From the NCBI GenBank assembly GCA_015232025.1, contig JADGAL010000004.1:1-37246 (forward strand): DNA of 37,246 bases. The letters run 5' to 3'. Below the pieces are notes generated by a model. The model did not search any database, was not told the DNA's origin, and saw nothing but the letters and a program-made list of their open reading frames with translations. This document shows positions 8,027 to 15,370 of the stretch, piece after piece. A program made the position numbers and the translations under genes. The stretch comes from Alphaproteobacteria bacterium. GTDB lineage: Bacteria > Pseudomonadota > Alphaproteobacteria > Rhodospirillales > Magnetospirillaceae. Position 1 is the stretch's first letter; the number at the start of each line of letters is the position of its first letter.

Positions 8027-8805
8027 CGCCCTTGCCCGCGACGAGCGCCCTTCTGGCCGTGGCGCGCCGCGTGATCTGGTTCGAGGAGCCCGAGGTGGCG
8101 CTTAGCGATCCGATCCGCTTCCTGGCCTACGCGATGGCCTACGCGACCCACGAGGACATGAAGGAAATCCGCCGCCACGTCGACGACGACGCGTTCCGCG
8201 AGGCGATCGACAACGCGCCGCCGGGCATCATCGATCCGCGCTCGTGGGCCTATTGGAACCTCAAGATGGGCCGCTTCCCGGCCCCGCCGCCGCCGACCCG
8301 GCGGTTCGAATGCGGTTCAGCCACTCGTTCGGCGGAACTCCCCGAGCATGCGCCGCTGATCCGGCGGTTGGCCGCGGCATTGCGTGCGGATCCGGCCATG
8401 GCCGGCCGGATCGAGGCGGTTCTGGCGGGTGCGCCGGTGGCTGAGAATGGGACCGGGGGGCTGCACAATTACGGCCCGTTCGGTGGCGAGGCGCAGGCGC
8501 TCGCGATCTTGCGCGACCGGCTGGTCGCCGCTCTCGATCCGCTCGAAATCCACCTGTTCGGCTCACGTGGACGGGGGACCGCCCGTCCGGACAGCGACTT
8601 CGATCTGCTGGTGGTTCTGCCCGACTCGGTTGGCGAGGAGGGACTCGATCCGCTTCGGGCCTATGCGCCCGTGATGGGGCTGGGCATCGGCGCGGATGTC
8701 ATGCCCTGTCTGGCGAGCGACTTCGAGGCCGAAAAGGACATCCCCGGCACCATCGCCCATGACGCCAAGCGAGGCCAACTGATCTATCGGCGGGTGGCTG
8801 GGTGA
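8023..8805 (+). CDS. Fusion: AbiEii-partner domain plus MNT-type nucleotidyltransferase
   Basis: Protein of 260 aa, started at ATG 8023 inside the previous stop (a GTG three codons upstream is also in frame). Residues about 15-90 (FLAYAMAYATHEDMKEI, APPGIIDPRSWAYWNLKMGR) resemble the roughly 100-aa protein usually encoded beside short AbiEii-like enzymes, a presumed antitoxin. After a Pro-rich PAPPPPTRRF hinge, residues about 160-260 form a minimal nucleotidyltransferase with HLFGSRGRGTARPDSDFDLLVVL, i.e. GSxxxG and SDFD metal ligands intact. MNT proteins commonly act as antitoxins for HEPN toxins by AMPylation. No HEPN gene is nearby. The fusion has no frameshift and appears to be a genuine single chain. 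Confidence 0.78.
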   Translation: MTPLPATSALLAVARRVIWFEEPEVALSDPIRFLAYAMAYATHEDMKEIRRHVDDDAFREAIDNAPPGIIDPRSWAYWNLKMGRFPAPPPPTRRFECGSATRSAELPEHAPLIRRLAAALRADPAMAGRIEAVLAGAPVAENGTGGLHNYGPFGGEAQALAILRDRLVAALDPLEIHLFGSRGRGTARPDSDFDLLVVLPDSVGEEGLDPLRAYAPVMGLGIGADVMPCLASDFEAEKDIPGTIAHDAKRGQLIYRRVAG

Positions 8806-8832
8806 CCGAGCGCGCCGCCGCGGCCGAAGCCC

Positions 8833-10518
8833 TCAATCATCCGCCACCATCTCGATGAAGCCGCAGGGGCACTCGACGGCGCAGACGCCGCAGCCCTTGC
8901 AGTAATCGTAGTCGAACCGGTAATGGCTGCCGTCGCTGGCGATTTCCTTCATCTTCAGCACCGCGCTGTCGGGGCACAGGGTCCAGCAATTGTCGCAGGC
9001 CAGGCAGTTGCCGCAGGACAGGCAGCGATCGGCCTCGCGCGAGGCTTCGGCGGGGCTGTAGCCGCCTTCGATCTCGTCGACGTCGGTGCGCTTTTCGACC
9101 GGCAGTTCGGACAGGGCGACGCGGCGCGAGCGTTCGAAGTAATGCAGGTTGAGCTTGTCGAAGGTCACCACGTCGCGGCGTTCCTCGACCGCGTCGCGGC
9201 CCGAGAGCATGGCGTCGATCGCCTCGGCGGCCTTGCGGCCGTCGCCGATGGCGGCCGACACGGTGCCGCGGTCGCCGCGCGAGTCGCCGCCGACCAGCAC
9301 GCCCTCGGCGTCCTTCAGGCGGCCGAACGCGTCGGCGCGGAAATAATTGGCGCCGTGCATCAGACTTTCGATGCCGGTCGGCTCGACCACCTCGCCGATG
9401 GCGGGGACCACCATGTCGACATGCAGCACCGTCTCGGTGCCCTCGAAGGCGACGCGGGCCATGCGGCCCTTGCCGTCGGGCAGCTTGCGCAGGCGGACCA
9501 TTTCAAGGCCGACCACCTTCGAGCCGCGCATCAGCAAGCGTTGGATGGTGCGGTGCTCGTGGAAGACGATGCCTTCCTCGATGGCCTCCTTCAATTCGCG
9601 CGGCACCACGTTCAGCACGTCGGACGGATCGGCGCCGGGGCCGGGCAGGGCCGAGGCGGTGATGACGTGGACCTCGGCCACTCCGGCCCGCTTCCAGACG
9701 CGGGCGAGATCGACGGCGGTGTTGCCGCCGCCATGGATGGCCACCGCCTTGGGCATCGGGATGCCGCCCACCGCGATCCATTCCTTGAGCAGATGCAGGC
9801 CGTCGGCGTAGTCGCCGGGAACGGCGCCATCGACGCTCCATTCGCGGCTCTTGCCGGCGCCGATGCCCAGGAACACGGCGCGATAGGACGAGCGCAGATC
9901 GTCCAGCCGCAGGTCGCGGCCAAGCGCGTGACGCGGCTGGAAGTCGATGCCCAGGCCCATGATTCGGGCGATCTCGGCGTCCAGCACGTCGCGCGGCAGG
10001 CGGGTCAGCGGAATCGCCGAGCGCAGCAGTCCGCCCGCCTCGGGCATCGCGTCGAACAGCGTCACCTCGAAGCCGCGGCGGCGCAGGTGATAGGCCGCCG
10101 ACAGGCCGGCCGGGCCGGCGCCGACCACCGCGATCCTGCCGCCGGCGCCCTTGGGCGCCTCGGGATAGGTCCAGCGATTGGCGATGGCCTGGTCGCCCAG
10201 CCAACGCTCCACGCCGTGGATGGTGATCGACTCGTCGTACTGGCCGCGATTGCAGGCGCTTTCGCACGGATGCGGGCAGACCCGGCCGGTGACGGCCGGC
10301 ATCGGGTTGACGCGGGTCAGGGCCTCCCACGCTTCGCGGGGCTTGTGCTCCTGCACCTTGGCCAGCCACGCCTGGGCGTCCTCGCCGGCCGGGCAGGCCG
10401 AGTGGCAAGGCGCCGCCCAATGCTTGTGCTGGGGCTTTTCGCTGCGCCAGGTGCCGGTCTTGAAGTTCAGCGACGTGCCGGGCAGGGCATAGGCGCCGCG
10501 GGTCAGCAGAGTTGCCAT
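8833..10518 (-). CDS. GltD-like NAD(P)H/FAD oxidoreductase fused to 2[4Fe-4S] ferredoxin (electron-transfer subunit of 2-oxoacid oxidoreductase)
   Basis: A 561-aa protein. N-terminal GltD-type Fe-S domain (CHSACP at about 38-43, then VCPHPCESACNRG); FAD-binding GAGPAGLSAAYHL near 133; NAD(P)-binding GGGNTAVDLARV near 265; C-terminal ferredoxin module with CGNCLACDNCWTLCPDSA and CKGCGVCAVECPCGF. It should pass electrons between the por-type core encoded by the three upstream genes and NAD(P)(H), as in the korABC/padH type complexes of anaerobic aromatic degraders. The start ATG 10518 follows the beta-subunit stop by 16 bases, with AGGGAGAG before it. The fused ferredoxin replaces a separate delta subunit. 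Confidence 0.88.
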   Translation of the reverse strand: MATLLTRGAYALPGTSLNFKTGTWRSEKPQHKHWAAPCHSACPAGEDAQAWLAKVQEHKPREAWEALTRVNPMPAVTGRVCPHPCESACNRGQYDESITIHGVERWLGDQAIANRWTYPEAPKGAGGRIAVVGAGPAGLSAAYHLRRRGFEVTLFDAMPEAGGLLRSAIPLTRLPRDVLDAEIARIMGLGIDFQPRHALGRDLRLDDLRSSYRAVFLGIGAGKSREWSVDGAVPGDYADGLHLLKEWIAVGGIPMPKAVAIHGGGNTAVDLARVWKRAGVAEVHVITASALPGPGADPSDVLNVVPRELKEAIEEGIVFHEHRTIQRLLMRGSKVVGLEMVRLRKLPDGKGRMARVAFEGTETVLHVDMVVPAIGEVVEPTGIESLMHGANYFRADAFGRLKDAEGVLVGGDSRGDRGTVSAAIGDGRKAAEAIDAMLSGRDAVEERRDVVTFDKLNLHYFERSRRVALSELPVEKRTDVDEIEGGYSPAEASREADRCLSCGNCLACDNCWTLCPDSAVLKMKEIASDGSHYRFDYDYCKGCGVCAVECPCGFIEMVADD

Positions 10519-10534
10519 GGCTTGCTCTCCCTGG

Positions 10535-11542
10535 TCAGCGCAACGGGCCGCCGCGGCGCACCGTGTCGATCCCGGCCGTGTCCAGGGGATCGGCGCCGTC
10601 GCCGCGAAGGTGGTACTTGTCGATGTTGTGATCGGCCAGGGCCTGGAGGTGCTCGCGCTCCTCGCGGGCCCGGTGATCGTCGGCGAACAGGTGGCGGAAG
10701 CGGTTTTGCAGCTTCAAATATTCGGTCACCGGCCGGGGCTCGCGAATCGGCATCACGCCGCCCAGTTCGCCGCGCTCAAGCTCGACCACCGGGAACAGGC
10801 CGCATTCGACGGCCAACCGCCCGATCTCGATGCTGCGCGAGGCGTCGTGGCCCCAGCCGAGCGGGCAGGGGCTGTGGACCAGCAGGAAGGTCGGCCCCTC
10901 GATATCGAGCGCGCGCCGCACCTTGCGCCGCAGATCGGCGGGGAACGACACGCTGGTCGAGGCGGCGTAGGGGACGTGATGCGCGGCGATGATGGACAAA
11001 AGGTCCTTCTTCATGTGCCGCTTGCCCATGCGCTCCTTGCCGGGGGGCGAGGTGGTGGTCATCGCCGCGTGCGGCGTCGACCCCGAGCGCTGGATGCCGG
11101 TGTTCATATAGGCTTCGTTGTCATAGCACACGTAAAGAACGTTGTGCATGCGCTCCAGCATGCCCGACAGCGCCTGGAAGCCGATATCGAAGGTGCCGCC
11201 GTCGCCGCCCATGGCGATGACCTTGGTGCGCTGGCCCTTGGCCTTCATGGCGGCCTCGACCCCCGAGGCGATCGCCGCCGAGTTCTCGAACAGCGAATGC
11301 AGCCATGGCACCCGCCACGCCGATTGCGGCCAGGGGGTGGTGAACACCTCGAGGCAGCCGGTGGCGTTGGTGACCACGACGTCGGGGCCGGCGGCCTCCA
11401 GCACCAGCCGGGCGGCCAGCGCCTCGCCGCAGCCCTGGCAGGCGCGATGGCCGGCTTCCAGGCCGCGCCAGCGGGGCTGGCGGTCGCGGGGCGACAGTTC
11501 TTGCGGCGGCGCTTCGGGCGCGGCGGGTTCGATCTTGTTCAT
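10535..11542 (-). CDS. 2-oxoacid:acceptor oxidoreductase, beta (TPP/Fe-S) subunit
   Basis: PorB-type subunit, 335 aa. It binds thiamine diphosphate and one [4Fe-4S] cluster: ACQGCGEAL, NATGC and SPCPLGW supply cysteines, GDGGTFDIGF and YDNEAYMNTGIQRSG form the TPP/Mg site. The sequence resembles pyruvate:ferredoxin oxidoreductase beta chains (SGSTP, WGHDASRS). Substrate could be pyruvate, 2-oxoglutarate, branched-chain or aryl 2-oxoacids; the sequence alone does not decide. Start ATG 11542 overlaps the alpha stop by one base (TGATG), preceded by GGAGGA. Named por-like by homology. Confidence 0.9.
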   Translation of the reverse strand: MNKIEPAAPEAPPQELSPRDRQPRWRGLEAGHRACQGCGEALAARLVLEAAGPDVVVTNATGCLEVFTTPWPQSAWRVPWLHSLFENSAAIASGVEAAMKAKGQRTKVIAMGGDGGTFDIGFQALSGMLERMHNVLYVCYDNEAYMNTGIQRSGSTPHAAMTTTSPPGKERMGKRHMKKDLLSIIAAHHVPYAASTSVSFPADLRRKVRRALDIEGPTFLLVHSPCPLGWGHDASRSIEIGRLAVECGLFPVVELERGELGGVMPIREPRPVTEYLKLQNRFRHLFADDHRAREEREHLQALADHNIDKYHLRGDGADPLDTAGIDTVRRGGPLR

Positions 11543-12714
11543 CACCGCTCCTCCACCGGCAGTTTCTCCAATTCGACGTCGAGGATCGAGAAGCTCGGCT
11601 CCCCGTCGCGGGCCACCGCGTCCATCAGGCGCGGCCAGGTCTCCAGCGGAATGTCGCGACCGCCCAGGCCGACCGCGAATTCATGGACCACCGGCTGGCG
11701 CTTCATGCCCATCAAGGCCGCCTTGACCTCGACGCCCAGAATGCCGCCGGCGCCGGGCGAGATCGCCCGCTCCAGCACCACCACGTCCTTGCAGCCCTCG
11801 CAGGCGGCGCGGATTTCGGCCGCCGGGAAGGGGCGGAAGGTGCGCAGCTTGATCAGCTTGGCCTTGCGCTTGGTCGGATAGACCGACATCGCCTCGCGAA
11901 TCGTGCAAACCGTCGAGCCCATGATGATGATCGCGGTGCGCGCGTCCTCGGGGCCTTCGACGGTCAGCAGGCCGCCGCACGAGCGGCCGGTGAGCGCCGC
12001 CCAATCGGCGTCGGCCGCCAGAATCTCGGCGGTCGATTTCATCAAGGCGGCGTGGTGCGAATGGCGCGCCTCGGTGAAGTGCTCCGGCCCCACCAGGGTG
12101 CCCAGGCTAAGCGGCGCCCGCGGGTCGAGCTTGCGCGAGAAATTGAGCGGCGGCAGGTACTTGTCGACCAGTTTCTGATCCGGCATCTCAATTGTTTCAA
12201 GCGTGTGGGTCAGCACGAAGCCGTCCATGCACACCATCACCGGCAACTCGGTCGCCTCGGCGATGCGGAACGCCTGGATCGAGGTGTCGACCGCCTCTTG
12301 ATTGTCCACGCAATGGATCTGGATCCATCCGGCATCGCGCACCGCCATCGAATCCTGGTGGTCGTTCCAGATGTTGATCGGCGCCGAGACGGCCCGGTTG
12401 GCGCAGGTCAGCACCACCGGCAGACGCAGCCCGGCGATGTTGAACAGCACCTCGGTCATCAGCAGGATGCCCTGCGAGGACGACGCGGTGTAGGACCGGG
12501 CGCCGGCCGCCGACGAGCCCAGCACCACCGAGGCGGCCGAGAATTCCGACTCGACGCTGACCAGTTCGCAGATCAGCTTGCCGTCGGCGACCAGCTTCGA
12601 GATGTTCTCGACGATGTGGGTCTGCGGCGTGATGGGATAGGCGGCCACCACTTCGGGCCGGCACATGGCGACGGCGCGAGCGACCGCCTGACTGCCTTCG
12701 AGAGCTTCAAGCAT
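11542..12714 (-). CDS. 2-oxoacid:acceptor oxidoreductase, alpha subunit
   Basis: PorA-type subunit, 390 aa, with the hallmark AAYPITPQTHIVE near 24-36 and SVESEFSAASVVLGSSAAGAR that form part of the TPP and substrate site. It also has the domain II/III features of PFOR alpha chains (GSTVCTIREA, PFPAAEIR). With beta and gamma it catalyses oxidative decarboxylation of a 2-oxoacid with CoA, or the reductive reverse. It overlaps the gamma gene by eight bases and the beta gene by one, so the three are tightly coupled. Confidence 0.9.
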   Translation of the reverse strand: MLEALEGSQAVARAVAMCRPEVVAAYPITPQTHIVENISKLVADGKLICELVSVESEFSAASVVLGSSAAGARSYTASSSQGILLMTEVLFNIAGLRLPVVLTCANRAVSAPINIWNDHQDSMAVRDAGWIQIHCVDNQEAVDTSIQAFRIAEATELPVMVCMDGFVLTHTLETIEMPDQKLVDKYLPPLNFSRKLDPRAPLSLGTLVGPEHFTEARHSHHAALMKSTAEILAADADWAALTGRSCGGLLTVEGPEDARTAIIIMGSTVCTIREAMSVYPTKRKAKLIKLRTFRPFPAAEIRAACEGCKDVVVLERAISPGAGGILGVEVKAALMGMKRQPVVHEFAVGLGGRDIPLETWPRLMDAVARDGEPSFSILDVELEKLPVEER

Positions 12715-13273
12715 GGGCGGCCTCCCGCCACAGGCCCGCCGGAACCAGGGCGGCCGCGGCGTCGATGAGCTTGCGGTTGCGCTCCAGGACGTCGCCCTTG
12801 AAGCGGTGGCCCAGGGCCTTGCCCAACGCGTCGACCGGGACGATGCCGGTGATCGTCAGGAAGGCGGCCAGCAGGGCCACGTTGGGCATCGGTCGGCCAA
12901 GGATGTCGGCCGCCAATTGCGAGGCGGGCAGGGCGATGGTGGGCCGCCCGGTCTCGGCCGCCACGTCGTCCGACGCGCGCGGTGAATTGACCAGCACGCC
13001 GCCGCCCGGCTTCAAGCCCTCGGTGACGCCCGCCACGTGCAGCAGCCCGGAGTCCTGTATGATCAGGAAATCGGGGGCGCGGACTTGGCAGCGTCGCTGG
13101 ATGGGATTGTCGTCGATCCGCACGAAGGCGGTGACGGGTGCGCCCCGGCGCTCGGCGCCGAAGCTGGGGAAGGCTTGGCAGTGGCGGCCTTCCTCGAAGG
13201 CGGCGGTCGCCAGAAGATAGGCCGCGACCACGTTGCCTTGGCCGCCGCGCCCGTGAATGCGGACTTCGATCAT
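12707..13273 (-). CDS. 2-oxoacid:acceptor oxidoreductase, gamma subunit
   Basis: PorG-type subunit, 188 aa, with RIHGRGGQGNVVAAYLLATA at residues 5-24 and FGAERRGAPVTAFVRI, the CoA-binding domain signature. It is the first gene of the gamma-alpha-beta-flavoprotein operon. The start ATG 13273 has a run of six G as ribosome-binding site. The 111-base gap upstream separates it from a small acidic protein on the same strand, with no clear terminator, so the operon could begin there. Confidence 0.9.
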   Translation of the reverse strand: MIEVRIHGRGGQGNVVAAYLLATAAFEEGRHCQAFPSFGAERRGAPVTAFVRIDDNPIQRRCQVRAPDFLIIQDSGLLHVAGVTEGLKPGGGVLVNSPRASDDVAAETGRPTIALPASQLAADILGRPMPNVALLAAFLTITGIVPVDALGKALGHRFKGDVLERNRKLIDAAAALVPAGLWREAAHA

Positions 13274-13384
13274 CGTCCCCCCGCTGGCAGGAACCTTGGT
13301 GTCCCTCTTGTTGTCCAGGGAGGATACGCGCCTTTGGGGGGCCTTGGCTATCCCTAGCCGATGGCCACCCCTTCCGCGCGCGGG

Positions 13385-13723
13385 CTATTCGAAAAGGACG
13401 TCGCTGGCCGGGATCACGGTGACGCCCTCGCCGTCGTCGTTTTCGATCAGCACGACGTCGCCATCGATGTGGCCTTCGCCCTCGAGATGATTGAAATAGT
13501 GCCACAGGAAGGCGACGGCGATGGCTTGGTCGATTTCGTCGTCCTCGTCCATCTCCTCGTCCGCCATGGCCGACAGGTCGCGGATGGTTTCGAGCGATTC
13601 GTCGAGCAGGTCCTCGAGGTCGGGCTCGTCCTCGAGGACGCTTTTGATGACCAAGTCATACTCGGCGTCGTCGAGTTCGTACTTCCATTCGCTGGGGCCG
13701 GCCTTGAAGTAGATGGTTTTCAT
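13385..13723 (-). CDS. Small acidic protein of unknown function
   Basis: A 112-aa very acidic protein (runs such as EDEPDLEDLLDESLE and MADEEMDEDDEIDQAI), no membrane segment and no signal peptide. I chose ATG 13723 because GGAGGA lies about eight bases before it and the sequence becomes protein-like (MKTIYFKAGPSEWKYELDD) only from there; the longer open frame upstream is antisense to the CRP-type gene. The body contains a patterned helical segment (AVAFLWHYFNHLEGEGHIDG). I do not recognise a family. Same strand and close to the oxidoreductase operon, so it may be co-transcribed. Confidence 0.72.
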   Translation of the reverse strand: MKTIYFKAGPSEWKYELDDAEYDLVIKSVLEDEPDLEDLLDESLETIRDLSAMADEEMDEDDEIDQAIAVAFLWHYFNHLEGEGHIDGDVVLIENDDGEGVTVIPASDVLFE

Positions 13724-13829
13724 GCGTGCTCCTCCGCAGGAAGCGCGACATTCGACGTTTTCAGGGCAAATTGCAAGCGGGCGCCAGCGGGCGCATAATG
13801 CCGCGAGGCGAGGCATGAGGGCATGAGCG

Positions 13830-14528
13830 GTGCAGATCCAAGACAGCCAGACGCTTGACGGGATAGCGATCCTCGCCACCGTCTCCCGCGCCGACCGGGA
13901 CCAGCTCGCCCGCCAATGCAAATGGCGGCGCCATGCCGGCGGCGAGCAGATCATCGACAGCCAAAGCGAGACGCGCGACGTGTTCTTCGTGGTGGGCGGC
14001 CTGGTTCGGGTGGTCAACTACTCGATGTCGGGGCGCGAGGTCACCTTGGACGACATCGGACCGGGGGGATATTTCGGCGAACTGGCCGCCATCGACGGCG
14101 AGCCGCGCTCGGCCAGCGTCATGGCGCGCGAGGAAACCCTGACGGCGGCCCTGTCGCCCGAGGGCTTCGCCACCCTGATCGAGCGCCACCCGGTGGTCGG
14201 CGTGGCCATCATGCGGGGCTTGGCGCGGATCATCCGGCAATCGACCGACCGCATCATGGATCTGTCGACGCTGGGCGCCAACAACCGGGTCCACGCCGAA
14301 CTCCTGCGTCAGGCGCGGGCCTGCTCGACCGACGAGCGGACCGCCGAAATCCGCCCGATCCCCGTCCATTCCGACATCGCCAGCCGGGTCAGCACGACGC
14401 GCGAGACGGTCGCGCGGGTGCTCAACGATCTGGCGCGCGACGGCGTGGTGCGCCGCGCCAAGGACGCCTTGGTCGTCCTCGACATGGAAAAGTTGGAACG
14501 ACTCGTCGAGGAAGTGCGTGGGATTTGA
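13830..14528 (+). CDS. CRP-type cyclic-nucleotide-responsive regulator
   Basis: A 232-aa Crp/Fnr regulator starting at GTG 13830 with GAGG about nine bases upstream; nearby ATGs are out of frame. The phosphate-binding cassette GELAAIDGEPRSASV keeps the Glu, Arg and Ser that hold cAMP in E. coli CRP. The recognition helix TRETVARVLNDL has the R-E-x3-R pattern of CRP, predicting TGTGA-N6-TCACA sites. Exactly such a site lies 16 bases after its stop codon. This makes it functionally distinct from the FNR-type pair at 3477-4876. Whether it responds to cAMP or cGMP is not determined. Confidence 0.88.
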   Translation: MQIQDSQTLDGIAILATVSRADRDQLARQCKWRRHAGGEQIIDSQSETRDVFFVVGGLVRVVNYSMSGREVTLDDIGPGGYFGELAAIDGEPRSASVMAREETLTAALSPEGFATLIERHPVVGVAIMRGLARIIRQSTDRIMDLSTLGANNRVHAELLRQARACSTDERTAEIRPIPVHSDIASRVSTTRETVARVLNDLARDGVVRRAKDALVVLDMEKLERLVEEVRGI

Positions 14529-14543
14529 GTTTTTTTCGACCGG

Positions 14544-14559
14544 TGTGACGGCTGTCACA
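14544..14559. promoter_or_regulatory. Perfect CRP box (TGTGA-CGGCTG-TCACA)
   Basis: Exact match to the E. coli CRP consensus TGTGA-N6-TCACA, in the gap between the CRP-type gene and the convergent HAD gene. The centre (14551.5) is 41.5 bases before 14593. A GATGAT -10-like hexamer at 14581-14586 fits a start at about 14593, the geometry of a class II CRP-activated promoter with no need for a good -35. No protein gene starts downstream on the plus strand, only the candidate small RNA. Confidence 0.7.
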
Positions 14560-14592
14560 GCGCACCCTCCGGGTTTTGGGGATGATGAGGGC

Positions 14593-14660
14593 GTATCCAG
14601 TGTCCTTTCTCCTCCAGAGAAACAAACTTCGGGCCGGGTGGCGACACCCGGCCCTTTTTT
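14593..14660 (+). ncRNA. Candidate CRP-controlled small RNA with anti-Shine-Dalgarno loop
   Basis: Predicted transcript of about 68 nt between the CRP box/-10 and a strong intrinsic terminator. It holds one extra hairpin: TTTCTC (14606-14611), loop CTCCA, GAGAAA (14617-14622). The CTCC loop and the preceding TCTCCTCC run are complementary to ribosome-binding sites, as in alphaproteobacterial small RNAs that display CCUCC-type loops. No plausible reading frame is contained. The alternative is that this is just the 3' UTR and terminator of the CRP-type gene; the well-placed operator argues otherwise. Confidence 0.45.
14631..14660 (+). terminator. Rho-independent terminator
   Basis: Perfect 10-bp stem GGGCCGGGTG / CACCCGGCCC with GCGA tetraloop, followed by six T. 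It stops plus-strand transcription from the CRP-type gene or the candidate small RNA, and abuts the stop of the convergent HAD gene (14660-14662). Confidence 0.9.
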
Positions 14661-15310
14661 CATTCGCCCGCGCCCATGATCGGCCAGTCGCGAACTTCGG
14701 CGAGGCGGCGCAGGCAGATGTCGGGCCACACCGCCACCGGGCGCCCGACGGCCGCCAAGAGGGGGGCGTCGGACAGCGAATCGGCATAGGCGGCGCACTC
14801 GTTCAGGGCCAAGCCGCGCTCGGCGCAGAAGGCGCGGGCCAGTTCCAGCTTGGCGCCGCCGAACGGTTGGTTGGAGGGAGGATGGGCGAGGAAACGCCCG
14901 GCGCCTTGCGGGCAGACGGTGGCGATGCAGTGGCCGATGCCAAGCGCCCGGGCGAGCGGCGCCGCGACGAAATCGGGCGAGCCGGTGATCAGCACGGCGA
15001 TGTCGCCGGCCGCCCGGTGCTCGTCCAGGCGGCGCAGCACGGTGGGGCGCATGTGCCTGGCGATCAGGATGTCCGCCACCCGGCGGCCCAGCTCCTCGAT
15101 CCGCTCGACCGCCAAGCCGGCCACATAGCCCTTGTTCAGCCGCATCGCCACGCCGAAGCCGAGCGGCAGCAGGCGCAGATGGTTCAGCGCGGCGGCGGCC
15201 ATCTGGTTTGGCCCCAGGTGACCCTCGCGCAACATCAGCCCCACCAGAAGGGCTTCGCTGGCCGGCAGGCTGGACAGCGTTCCGTCGAGGTCGAAGAACG
15301 CCACGGGCAT
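14660..15310 (-). CDS. HAD-IB family phosphatase (SerB-like)
   Basis: Cytoplasmic HAD hydrolase, 216 aa. Motif I is FFDLDGT (nucleophile D7, acid D9), motif II ITGSP, motif III lysine in GGAKLEL, motif IV YADSLSDAPLL. The helical cap between motifs I and II is of the IB type, as in phosphoserine phosphatase and acyl-phosphate or glycerol-phosphate phosphatases. Substrate not determinable. It is convergent with the CRP-type gene. The ISNCY-like element has landed about 60 bases upstream of its start, in what was the shared promoter region with divK. Confidence 0.87.
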   Translation of the reverse strand: MPVAFFDLDGTLSSLPASEALLVGLMLREGHLGPNQMAAAALNHLRLLPLGFGVAMRLNKGYVAGLAVERIEELGRRVADILIARHMRPTVLRRLDEHRAAGDIAVLITGSPDFVAAPLARALGIGHCIATVCPQGAGRFLAHPPSNQPFGGAKLELARAFCAERGLALNECAAYADSLSDAPLLAAVGRPVAVWPDICLRRLAEVRDWPIMGAGE

Positions 15311-15361
15311 GATGGCGAGGTGGGGGCGTCGTCGCGCCGGGCAAGACCGCTCAACCGAAAG

Positions 15362-15370
15362 CTACGGCAT
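15362..15370. repeat. Left copy of 9-bp target site duplication (CTACGGCAT)
   Basis: Identical to 16802-16810 and immediately outside the inverted terminal repeats of the ISNCY-like element, so it was created by its insertion. Confidence 0.85.

Noticed and set aside
7367-8805. Canonical AbiEi/AbiEii abortive-infection pair
   Set aside because: The partner lacks an AbiEi winged-helix antitoxin and carries a different small domain plus an MNT domain.
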